Positions 19,149 to 26,400 of a stretch of DNA of 64,000 nucleotides are shown piece after piece. The stretch is from Mycobacterium sp. AT1 (GTDB lineage: Bacteria; Actinomycetota; Actinomycetes; Mycobacteriales; Mycobacteriaceae). A program made the position numbers and the translations under genes. Position 1 is the first letter of the stretch, and the number at the start of each line of letters is the position of its first letter. The stretch is from contig NZ_MVOC01000018.1 in NCBI RefSeq assembly GCF_002043095.1, forward strand, positions 1 through 64,000, read 5' to 3'. A model generated the notes under the pieces. The model did no database searches and was not told the origin of the DNA. It worked only from the letters and a program-made list of their open reading frames with translations.

Positions 19149-20102
19149 GTGAAGTACCGGTCCCTGCTCGCCACGGTGGTACTGGTGACGACGATGGTCG
19201 GATGTGCGGGCCAGAACGCGTCCACCGTGACATCGGTGACCAATCAACGTCCCGTCGCCTACCACAGCGTCGACGTCGACGGATTGTCGATCTTCTACCG
19301 AGAAAGCGGACCGAAAGACGGGCCAGTGCTGCTGCTGTTACACGGCTTTCCGTCCTCCTCACGAATGTTCGAACCGTTGTTGAGTCGACTGACCGACCGC
19401 TTTCATCTCATCGCGCCCGACCTCCCCGGCTTCGGCAACAGTGACTGGCCTGACCCCGTGTCGTTCGACTACACCTTCGACCACATGTCGGCGGTAATGA
19501 ACGGCTTCACCGAGAAGATCGGGTTGAGCAAGTACAACCTCTACATGCAAGACTACGGGGCCGACGTAGGCATGAGGATGATCCTGTCGCATCCAGATCG
19601 CTTGCAAGGGTTGATCATTCAAAACGCGGCGCTACACACCGACGCACTCGGGCCGCTGTGGAATCCGCGTCGCGCGTTCTGGGCCGACCGTACCGGTCAC
19701 GAGGCGGAACTGCGGGCGAACTTCTTGTCGCTCGACGCAACCCGCCAGAGACACCTGGGGACCGACCCCGACATCGGCCGATACGACCCGGACGTTTGGA
19801 ATGATGAATACCGATTCCTCAACGACCCGAGACAGGGGAACATCCAGACCAATTTGTTCTACGACTACCGCACCAATGTGGCGTCCTACGCCACCTGGGA
19901 TACGTGGCTCCGGGAGCATCACCCGCGCACAATGGTGTTGTGGGGCAAGTACGACCCTTCGTTTTTGATCGACGAGACCGACGCCATCAAGCGCGACCTA
20001 CCCGATGCCCAGATCCACATCGTCGATGGCGGTCACTTCGCGCTGGACACCGCCCCCGACGAGATGGCCGATCACATCCGGACGTTCATGACAGCACGGT
20101 GA
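19149..20102 (+). CDS. Alpha/beta hydrolase, putative lipoprotein (epoxide hydrolase/haloalkane dehalogenase type)
   Basis: 317 residues from a GTG at 19149 with GGAGGA at 19131-19136. Residues 1-20 form a signal peptide ending TTMVGC, a lipobox, so export and lipid anchoring are likely. The mature part has HGFPSS (oxyanion loop), DLPGFGNSDWP, and the elbow MQDYGADVG. That elbow has Asp as nucleophile, as in haloalkane dehalogenases and epoxide hydrolases. LWGKYDPSF holds the acid and DGGHFALD the catalytic His. The substrate is unknown. It precedes the SDR by 136 bp and likely shares its control by the divergent TetR. Confidence 0.85.
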   Translation: MKYRSLLATVVLVTTMVGCAGQNASTVTSVTNQRPVAYHSVDVDGLSIFYRESGPKDGPVLLLLHGFPSSSRMFEPLLSRLTDRFHLIAPDLPGFGNSDWPDPVSFDYTFDHMSAVMNGFTEKIGLSKYNLYMQDYGADVGMRMILSHPDRLQGLIIQNAALHTDALGPLWNPRRAFWADRTGHEAELRANFLSLDATRQRHLGTDPDIGRYDPDVWNDEYRFLNDPRQGNIQTNLFYDYRTNVASYATWDTWLREHHPRTMVLWGKYDPSFLIDETDAIKRDLPDAQIHIVDGGHFALDTAPDEMADHIRTFMTAR

Positions 20103-20238
20103 CAAACCGTGACTCGGTGAGCGGGCATGCCCTTCCCGGTTCGCGCAAACACAAACGAACTTCGTCGACGGCACGGTCTGTCGCCAACCCTCAGTACGCA
20201 TTTCAGTCGAGGAACCACAACAGAGGGAGACAACCAGC

Positions 20239-20952
20239 GTGAGCTCAACACAAAGGGTGGCAGTTATCACCGGCGCATCCCGGGGCATCGGCGCAGGTCT
20301 GGTGACCGCCTACCGTGCACTCGGGTACGCGGTCGTGACCAATTCCCGAAACATCCACGCAAGCGACGATCCCCACGTATTGACGGTGCCGGGCGACATC
20401 GGAAAGCCCGGCATCGGCGCGACGGTCATCGATGCCGCCCTCGCACGATTCGGACGGGTGGACACGGTCATCAACAATGCCGGAATCTTCATCTCCAAGC
20501 CGTTCACCGACTACACCGACGACGATTACGCCGCCGTCATGGGCGTAAACGTTCGAGGGTTCTTCGAACTCACGCGCGCAGGCGTCAAGGCGATGCTCTC
20601 CGGCGAGGGCGGGGGCCACGTGGTCAACGTCTCCACGAGCCTGGTCGACCACGCGAACTCCCGGGTGCCCGCCGCGTTGGCGTCACTCAGCAAGGGTGGG
20701 CTGAACGGGGTCACCAAGGCGCTGGCAATCGAGTACGCCGATCGTAAGATACGCAGCAACGCAGTGGCTCTCGGTGTAATCCGTACACCCATGCACGATC
20801 CTTCCACCCACGAGGTCAAGGCGCGGCTGCATCCTCTCGGGCGACTCGGTGAGGTCAACGACGTGGTCGAGGCAGTCATGTACCTGGAGAACGCCCCGTT
20901 CGTCACCGGTGAAATCCTGCACGTCGACGGTGGGCAGAGCGCGGGACGCTAA
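20239..20952 (+). CDS. SDR-fold protein lacking the catalytic tyrosine
   Basis: 237 residues from a GTG at 20239 with GGGAGA upstream. The cofactor site is intact (TGASRGIGAG), as is NNAGIF and the catalytic-Ser position NVSTSLV. The YxxxK position reads ALASLSK, so the Tyr four residues before Lys is Ala. The tail FVTGEILHVDGGQSAGR is typical of SDRs. I recall an SDR subgroup with ALASL-K in this place, so this may be a lineage trait rather than recent decay. Downstream is mobile-element debris. Confidence 0.85.
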   Translation: MSSTQRVAVITGASRGIGAGLVTAYRALGYAVVTNSRNIHASDDPHVLTVPGDIGKPGIGATVIDAALARFGRVDTVINNAGIFISKPFTDYTDDDYAAVMGVNVRGFFELTRAGVKAMLSGEGGGHVVNVSTSLVDHANSRVPAALASLSKGGLNGVTKALAIEYADRKIRSNAVALGVIRTPMHDPSTHEVKARLHPLGRLGEVNDVVEAVMYLENAPFVTGEILHVDGGQSAGR

Positions 20953-21115
20953 AGCGTCCTCGAGCCACTGGTGATCCACCCGGTGAGCGTGGGAACGCTC
21001 GTGTCGGTGAACCCGCGCCCCGTCGATCCGTTGTGGGCGATGTCGTGGTCCAGCCAGGCCGCGGCGACGTCGGTGTCCGCGGTCCCGCCGGCGACCGCGG
21101 CCGCCGTCGACGGTG
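20949..21115 (-). pseudogene. C-terminal fragment of an unidentified protein
   Basis: The minus strand encodes about 50 residues of good composition (TADTDVAAAWLDHD then GWITSGSRTL) ending in a TAG that overlaps the SDR stop. Its upstream part is cut off where similarity to the integrase remnant begins. I do not recognise the family. Confidence 0.35.
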
Positions 21116-21322
21116 GACACCTGGCGCGACCCCAACAACTTCAACAAGCAATGGAGTCAGGTGCGGGACGGGATCGGCGCCGACCACCTCGGGCACACGA
21201 ACGTGTCCATGACACAGGACAGATACATGGCCCGAGGTAGGAGCCATATCGAGGTGGCCGACCTGCTCGACCGAGCCCTAAACGTCGACTCGAGATTCTC
21301 GATCTTGAAAAACAGCCTCTGA
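21116..21322 (+). pseudogene. Tyrosine integrase remnant (C-terminus only)
   Basis: A near-copy of the last part of the integrase at 31909-33084: DPNNFNKQW, GADHLGHTNVSMTQDRYMAR and HIEVADLLDRA are shared. The remnant lacks everything upstream and has an in-frame 81-bp internal deletion that removes the H-x-x-R active-site block. It lies immediately outside the left att core and next to the intact 3' end of the tRNA. It looks like the decayed right end of an older, related element that used the same site. Confidence 0.8.
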
Positions 21323-21324
21323 CG

Positions 21325-21361
21325 TAGGGCGACTGGGACTTGAACCCAGGACCAACGGATT
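21325..21361 (-). pseudogene. 3' part of the tRNA(CAT) gene separated by the element
   Basis: On the minus strand this supplies the variable loop, the T arm (CTGGG/CCCAG) and acceptor strand TCGCCCT plus discriminator A. Joined to 33099-33155 at the shared 20-bp core it gives a complete 74-nt cloverleaf without CCA. Confidence 0.75.
21342..21361. repeat. Left att core, 20 bp
   Basis: GAACCCAGGACCAACGGATT, identical to 33099-33118. Sequence outside it on the left is the tRNA 3' end; sequence inside is element DNA. Confidence 0.85.
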
Positions 21362-21896
21362 TGTGATTTGCGCTTCTCGGAAGGCCCGATGCATGCCTAT
21401 TAAGCGTTGCAGCACAGCAGATTTCATCGTTTTTGTGTTACCAACGCCACCGGGCGATTCTTGCCGTTTCTCGGACATACTCGCCGAATAAACGTCGACT
21501 GCCTTAGAGCGGCTGTCACTCATCGAATCGGCAGTGGGACGCGCGGGCGCACACGCCCAGTGTCCGGCCCGCAGCCTTCACCGATCACCGAGTTGACCTG
21601 TCCGTCGCGTCAACCAAGCGAGAACGTCTACGCAGGTGGTGTCAGCGAATTGCAAAGGGACGTTCAAAAAGGCTGAGTATGCCGCACACAGGCCTCTGTA
21701 CGTCGGGTAGGAAAATTGCTCGGCCGGTTCCCAGCAGAAGCGCCCCCGCCTAGATGACATGCTTGGTCGGTGCAGAGCGAAGAGGCGACGAAAGGCCTTG
21801 AGCGTAGGCCCAGGCATCGATTTTGGGACTGGCCGACGGCGTGTCGTGGCATATCCGCTACGCCAACAATGCCTCTGCGCGTTCTAGGATCTGTCC
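21362..21896. other. Element left end, non-coding
   Basis: About 535 bp with no supported gene. It contains a copy of the 10-mer TAAACGTCGA at 21489-21498 that also occurs beside the right core, a likely integrase arm-binding site. Confidence 0.5.
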
Positions 21897-22052
21897 GTGC
21901 GCGACCATGACGCAATATATGCTGAACTGCGACTCGTTGCAGCCGTACGGCAGGCCGCACTGGAAGCTAGCGGCAAACGTCCTTCGACTCAGTTCGTCGA
22001 CGAGTTACTCGACCAACGCATGCTGATGTTGCCAGCGGACGGCACTCCGTGA
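21897..22052 (+). CDS. Small protein, 51 aa, first gene of a coupled cargo operon
   Basis: From a GTG at 21897 with AGGA at 21886-21889, the frame gives a polar, mostly helical protein (YAELRLVAAVRQAALEA then STQFVDELLDQRML). Its TGA at 22050-22052 overlaps the GTG start of the next gene (GTGA), which strongly supports it as real and translationally coupled. No family is recognised. Size and position would fit an antitoxin, adaptor or regulator of the membrane protein that follows; this is inference. Confidence 0.6.
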   Translation: MRDHDAIYAELRLVAAVRQAALEASGKRPSTQFVDELLDQRMLMLPADGTP

Positions 22053-22492
22053 GTCGCGCTTATTGGTGGCTAACCTTTGTTATCGGCCTCTGGTTTCTAT
22101 TTGTCGGGTTTGTTGTCGGTAAGTCATTCTCTGTTCCGTTCTCGAGTGACTTTTGGAAAATCGCTGGTCAGCCAATCGCAACGGTGATCGCCGGGTTGAG
22201 CACTTTGGTCGTCGGGTTTGTTGCGTTATTCGGTGTGATCCTGTCGAGCCACCTCACAAGGACGCACGACCGTCACAACGAGGGCCTTGACCGCTGCTGG
22301 GAACGCTTCACTTGGCTTGTCGACCAGACGCCGAACTCAGATTCGACCCCTCAAGCTGGAACAAGCCTGTTCACTCCTGAGGTTATTACTGAGGTGGTAA
22401 AAAGCCTGGCTGCCGACGCGAAGCGCCTGGACGATCCGACACTCAAAGCAGCGTTGCTTCAGTATCAGCAAATCTTGGTGGGGATGTATTAA
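22049..22492 (+). CDS. Two-TM membrane protein of unknown function
   Basis: 147 residues. Two hydrophobic segments, about residues 5-24 (YWWLTFVIGLWFLFVGFVVG) and 43-66 (IATVIAGLSTLVVGFVALFGV), are followed by a cytosolic helical domain of about 75 residues. It begins in a GTGA overlap with the 51-residue gene and ends 1 bp before a short leader ORF leading into the pentapeptide-repeat gene. In this context a membrane effector or sensor of a defence system is plausible. No homologous family is recognised. Confidence 0.75.
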   Translation: MSRAYWWLTFVIGLWFLFVGFVVGKSFSVPFSSDFWKIAGQPIATVIAGLSTLVVGFVALFGVILSSHLTRTHDRHNEGLDRCWERFTWLVDQTPNSDSTPQAGTSLFTPEVITEVVKSLAADAKRLDDPTLKAALLQYQQILVGMY

Positions 22493-22493
22493 C

Positions 22494-22553
22494 ATGGCTC
22501 TGACCTCCGAAGCTAGCGCTGCAACGCCTTCAGCCTCAGAATGGTGCAGATGA
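22494..22553 (+). CDS. Short leader ORF, 19 aa
   Basis: ATG at 22494 preceded by GGTGGGG, encoding MALTSEASAATPSASEWCR. Its TGA overlaps the ATG at 22550 (ATGA), one of two possible starts of the pentapeptide-repeat gene, which itself lacks a good ribosome site. It may couple translation, or it could mark a frameshift in the true N-terminus. Confidence 0.35.
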   Translation: MALTSEASAATPSASEWCR

Positions 22554-23668
22554 CGAACGCGCTTCAGCAGCAGATCGATGCGATGGAGCCACAGAGGTGG
22601 GCCCGCGCAGCGAAGCGTGCCGCGATCGTTGCAAGAGATCTAGCGCACGAACTGGAAACAGAGGTCTCCGACCGGATCCGCTACTTGGCCGAGACCCCTG
22701 AAGAAAAGTTGGTTGAACAGCGGATCCTGGAGCTACGGAAGCGTCGGTCGTCAGGGCATCCCGGTGGGACTCCTGGCACAGGTCTAGACGAACCAGATAC
22801 GGCAGCTGGCGAGATCCCGAACGCTGCCGGGCAGCTTCAATTCAACGTCATGGGTGGAGTGCTGGATGCGGCCGATAGCTTCGCGCTCTCCGACCTTAGT
22901 GGCGCAGATTTGCGAGGTGCCCGCTTAGCGGGTGCCGACCTCCGAGGGGCGGACCTATCCGGTGCGAATCTAACGGGGGCCGACCTCACCGGCATACATG
23001 TAAGCGACCCGCCGTATGTCACTGCAGAAGTTGACGATGGCGGTATGGCGTCCCTTCTCTCCGGTGATTCGTTCTCGCAGGCAGTCCGGTACTGGGACCC
23101 GGCTGGATCCAGTTCTGTGAGCATCCTTGGAACTGATGCATACCGAGAACTACTGGCAGCGCGGTGGGCTTATGGGGATCACCTGGCGCCTTTAAATCGG
23201 GGTGCCCGCGTCGTGTCGGATGACGGCAATTGGGAACTGGATTGGTCCAGTCCTCTGCAATTAGCGTTGCGGTGCCACGGCGTCCAAAGATGGTCGACAC
23301 CCATACAGGCCGATGCCCTAGTCCGCGCCAACACAGGCGAGGGCTACTTCATCATCCAGACAAAAAGCGGCCAACCTGTATGGCTCCCCACACCATCCAC
23401 ACTTGACGACGCAGACGATGGCTATCTACGCAGAGTCGCCGACGGCGTCATCCGAGTGTTGCAAGTTTCGCCGCACCTCGACCGGCCCGGACAACCGGCA
23501 GTCGCAGACACTTGGTGGATGCATGTCGATGACGATTCTGACCTGCGCACATCGCCGTACTACGCTGCGCTGATCAATCTCAACCGAGTGAACCCGGCAC
23601 TGGCCAAAGCCAATCGAGTGAACCCGTCATTGTTCAAATTTCTGGACAATCTCAAAAAAAATTCCTGA
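22550..23668 (+). CDS. Pentapeptide-repeat protein with possible bulb-lectin-like domain
   Basis: 372 residues. N-terminal helices with a coiled-coil-like stretch (DLAHELETEVSDRIRYLAE) precede about seven pentapeptide repeats (LSGADLRGARLAGADLRGAD and onward, near residues 115-150), which form a right-handed beta helix. The C-terminal part has two segments, GARVVSDDGNWELDWSS and GYFIIQTKSGQPVWLPT, that resemble the GxxLxSxNGxYxL and DGNLVLYxxxGxPVW motifs of bulb-type mannose-binding lectins. That match is tentative. A short RVNPxL repeat lies near the end. The 3' end overlaps the convergent AbiV-like gene by 17 bp. Third gene of the coupled operon. An ATG at 22541 is an alternative start. 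Confidence 0.75.
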   Translation: MTNALQQQIDAMEPQRWARAAKRAAIVARDLAHELETEVSDRIRYLAETPEEKLVEQRILELRKRRSSGHPGGTPGTGLDEPDTAAGEIPNAAGQLQFNVMGGVLDAADSFALSDLSGADLRGARLAGADLRGADLSGANLTGADLTGIHVSDPPYVTAEVDDGGMASLLSGDSFSQAVRYWDPAGSSSVSILGTDAYRELLAARWAYGDHLAPLNRGARVVSDDGNWELDWSSPLQLALRCHGVQRWSTPIQADALVRANTGEGYFIIQTKSGQPVWLPTPSTLDDADDGYLRRVADGVIRVLQVSPHLDRPGQPAVADTWWMHVDDDSDLRTSPYYAALINLNRVNPALAKANRVNPSLFKFLDNLKKNS

Positions 23669-24411
23669 CTACCTCCGGAGGAGTCAGCCTGGGGAGTGCC
23701 CCAACACTTTCGCGCGGTGGGTCGGGACAGTCGTCGCCGGGGTGGCGGGCTTCCATGTCTGTAGATGGGTTGTCCCATAGTTCGGGGTGGGCGTGCAGCA
23801 GAACCTTCCAGTGGAGGTCTTGGATGCTGTCGGGGTCCAGGGCCGTCCCCAAGCCTTGCTTCCGCGAGTTGTCGCGAACTAAAGCCATTTCGATGACGCG
23901 TACGACGCGTTCCAGTTCGGCTGCCAGGGGCGCGCCGTCGATATCGATGGGCGAGGCGAACGCGCCGCCCGGTCCGGTTATGGCGGCGACGTAGAACCCG
24001 GCCTGTTTCTCGCTGTTCACGTCTTCGGGATCGCGGCCTGGGATGGGCATGGAGTAGTCACCCCAGAACGGCCCGAGGTATAGCCCGTACTGGTCGGTGT
24101 GGGCGATCTTCGCCTGGTGGTCCGTCGACAGAGTCAGATGCTTCTTCGTACGTATTCCGGTGGAGTCTGTCGGGTCGGGGGCGGGTGGCCAGTTCGACGG
24201 TGGTGGTTCGGCCTTCCTACGCAGCCATAGCTGTGGAGTAAAGCGCGGTGGCGCGGGCCAGCTCTTCCTGCGCGAGGATCAGCAGGGACCGGGCGCGGGC
24301 GGCGGATCCCTTATCCAGCAAGGTGTGGGCGTCTTCCACCAACGCGACGGCGTTGGCCATCAGGGCGCGCCAGTACGCGCGGGAGTTCACGGCATTCAGC
24401 CTCAGCGTCAT
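23652..24411 (-). pseudogene. AbiV-family abortive-infection protein, frameshifted
   Basis: Two frames together make one AbiV-like (HEPN fold) protein. The first, starting at the ATG at 24411 or 24423, reads RAYWRALMANAVALVEDAH, LLDKGSAARARSLLILAQEE, then LARATALYSTAMAA and stops at 24217. The second, shifted by one base, continues without a usable start as WLRRKAEPPPSNWPPAPDPT, KKHLTLSTDHQAKIAHTDQY, GPFWGDYSMPIPG and on to 23652. The DA-LL-x-A-x-x-LA-EE pattern followed by a DHQAKI segment is what AbiV proteins show. A point deletion, a sequencing error, or programmed shifting could explain it. AbiV blocks phage protein production in lactococci; here the role is inferred. Confidence 0.6.
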
Positions 24412-24509
24412 ATGCCCAATCATCCGGATTGGGTCGACGCTGACGGGCGGTCGGCGCGCCGGGGCGCACGTATCGTCGTGTGAGGTCGGCCTTCGGATAC
24501 TTTCGGGGG

Positions 24510-25067
24510 ATGGGGGTGGACTGGCCGACAATCGTTGCTTCGGGAGGCCTTGGTGCCGTAGCTGGCGGTGTCGTGTCATGGATAACCGCACGACAGATGA
24601 CCACTCGTCAGGAACGCGGGCGGTCAGCTGTCGAGGCCCGACGCGAGGTCCGAAAGATCGTGGACCCTGAGCTGACGAAGGTACGGCAGTACAGGGCGCA
24701 CGCGATGGCGTCGGTTGGCCGCGAGGATGAGGGGATCCACAGTGGCGATCTGACGTTCTGCGGACGCGTGCTGACGGCCTCGCGGGACCTGGGGTGGTGG
24801 CGCCGACGGTGGGTGCACCGTCGGCTTCAGAAGTTGTTCGGCAGCAACACAGTTCACCTGTGCGAAGTTCACGGCCAGGATGCCGATGACCCTGGCATGG
24901 CGATGGCAGTGATGCTGCAACGTCAAGCGATGCAGCTTATGCACCCGGATCGGCACCTCCCCCAGCCCGATACCGGTGAGTTCGACCTGGCATTACGCCA
25001 TCCGCCGGGATCAGATGATGTAGCCCGGCTAGTGCGGTCGTTGGAACGCCTTGCTAGTTGCCGCTGA
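24510..25067 (+). CDS. One-TM protein of unknown function
   Basis: 185 residues from the ATG at 24510; a GTG at 24480 would add 10. A hydrophobic Gly-rich segment (WPTIVASGGLGAVAGGVVSW, residues 4-23) is an N-terminal anchor, followed by a basic cytosolic domain with WWRRRWVHRRLQKLFGSNTV and an HLCEVHG motif. It diverges from the AbiV-like gene across a short shared promoter region, which suggests a two-gene unit. No family is recognised. Confidence 0.6.
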   Translation: MGVDWPTIVASGGLGAVAGGVVSWITARQMTTRQERGRSAVEARREVRKIVDPELTKVRQYRAHAMASVGREDEGIHSGDLTFCGRVLTASRDLGWWRRRWVHRRLQKLFGSNTVHLCEVHGQDADDPGMAMAVMLQRQAMQLMHPDRHLPQPDTGEFDLALRHPPGSDDVARLVRSLERLASCR

Positions 25068-25228
25068 TGGCCTAGTTGAACCAGGCGGCGGGTCGATGGT
25101 GTCGGTGTCAGGGGTTGCGCAGGGTGCTCGCGCTGGCCCGCACAGATCGGTCGCTTGTTGTACGGAATTCTGCAAGGTGCTGAAGCGACCCAACACACTC
25201 CGCGACGGCGGCGATCTAAGGTGAGGAC

Positions 25229-25549
25229 ATGGCGAACAATCAGCTAACTACGGTCCGAAACCAGTTCAAAACGCGTGGCTATACGGTGAGCGATATACAT
25301 CGGAGCGTCGGGAACCTCGAGAAATTCGAGGTCGAATCCGGCCCCAACCCAAAGCTAACCGGGCTTCCGGTTTCTTTTCAACCTGACTTCACCGCAAATC
25401 CCTCGGGACAGTTGTGGGCCGCCTCCGAAATCCACTGGTGGACTGCAAAACACGAGTATTCAGGTCAAGCCGCTGAGTCGCACGTCGAGGTAACAGATCG
25501 AATCATCAAGACCGCTGAACAGGACAACGGAGCTACGCTCGCGCAGTGA
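25229..25549 (+). CDS. Small protein of unknown function, first of a coupled pair
   Basis: 106 residues from an ATG at 25229 with AGGTGAGG upstream. Soluble and polar (TTVRNQFKTRGYTVSDIHRS at the N-terminus, HWWTAKHEYSG near the C-terminus), with no signal or TM segment. It overlaps the next start by 4 bases (GTGA), so the pair should be made in fixed ratio. No family is recognised; a toxin-antitoxin or defence pair is possible given the surroundings. Confidence 0.6.
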   Translation: MANNQLTTVRNQFKTRGYTVSDIHRSVGNLEKFEVESGPNPKLTGLPVSFQPDFTANPSGQLWAASEIHWWTAKHEYSGQAAESHVEVTDRIIKTAEQDNGATLAQ

Positions 25550-25851
25550 CTGAGCCAAACGAGCCCGAGCTAGGAATCCTGCGGGTCGAGCTACTGGACG
25601 AAAGCCACAGAACATACCGCCTGGCGCAAGGCAACGAGTCCCCCGAGTTCGTGGTGCACGTGTGGTTCACACGCCCTCTTAATGTGATCGAGCGAGCCCA
25701 ATTAGCCCACCACGGGTACGAGGTCGATTTCCCTTTGGAACACGACACGATGCGTGGGCTTGTCATCGTCACTGCTCAGACATTCAACCAAGTGATCGAA
25801 GGTTTACACGCAGAGCTTCCTGCGGTCGCGGCCGACGCAATACAGATTTGA
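25546..25851 (+). CDS. Small protein of unknown function, second of a coupled pair
   Basis: 101 residues from a GTG at 25546. Acidic, with ELGILRVELLDESHRTYRLA, VWFTRPLNVIERAQLAHHG and YEVDFPLEHDTMRGLVIVTA. The alternating pattern suggests a mixed alpha/beta fold. It is translationally coupled to the 106-residue gene and is followed by about 550 bp without a gene. Function unknown. Confidence 0.6.
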   Translation: MTEPNEPELGILRVELLDESHRTYRLAQGNESPEFVVHVWFTRPLNVIERAQLAHHGYEVDFPLEHDTMRGLVIVTAQTFNQVIEGLHAELPAVAADAIQI

Positions 25852-26400
25852 GCCGACGCGGTGGACGAAGACGAACACCTAGGCGCATTGGTTCAGCAGA
25901 TAAACCTACGGATTCATCCAGAGTAGCCGCGCTCCGTAAGTTGACAGGCACCGGTGGAAATGATCAGTCACCCTTGGACGACGGTTGGTAGTCGGCCGCA
26001 GCCTGTCAGGCGCCGATCAGGCAAACTGGGGTCACCGCAGTTAGCGAGGGTTCGACAATTGATGTTTGCGCAGCCCAGAGGGCAGAGATGGCTGCCCTTC
26101 ATGGTCACTGGCGTTTGCCGGGGGGTGGCCGATTGTCCTGCTGAATCGCACAGAACTCATGGTGCCGAGCCGAGATGGACGGGCGAGTTGTCCTAGCTGG
26201 CCAGCGAGTTGGAACCAACTACCGCCGGATACGCGAACGTCGGGTTGATCCTGAAAACAGAATGCTGGCTCCGATTGTCTGCACGAATCGCTGGCCAGAT
26301 CTGCGGAGATGTCCCTCTGCTTGGGTAGCGTCGATTTGTCGCGAACGCGACGCGGGCCAGGCGAACGTGCCACGAACTGCGCGGCGCACGGGAGGACTAG
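25852..26400. other. Non-coding stretch upstream of the OLD-like gene
   Basis: About 550 bp. Only a 21-codon frame after a GTG at 25861 and other weak frames are seen. It should hold the promoter for the OLD-like gene; a strong GGAGGA lies at 26390-26395. Confidence 0.45.

Noticed and set aside
21578..21817. 79-codon minus-strand frame in the element left end
   Set aside because: No ribosome site, no conserved pattern, and it lies upstream of a better supported small gene on the other strand.
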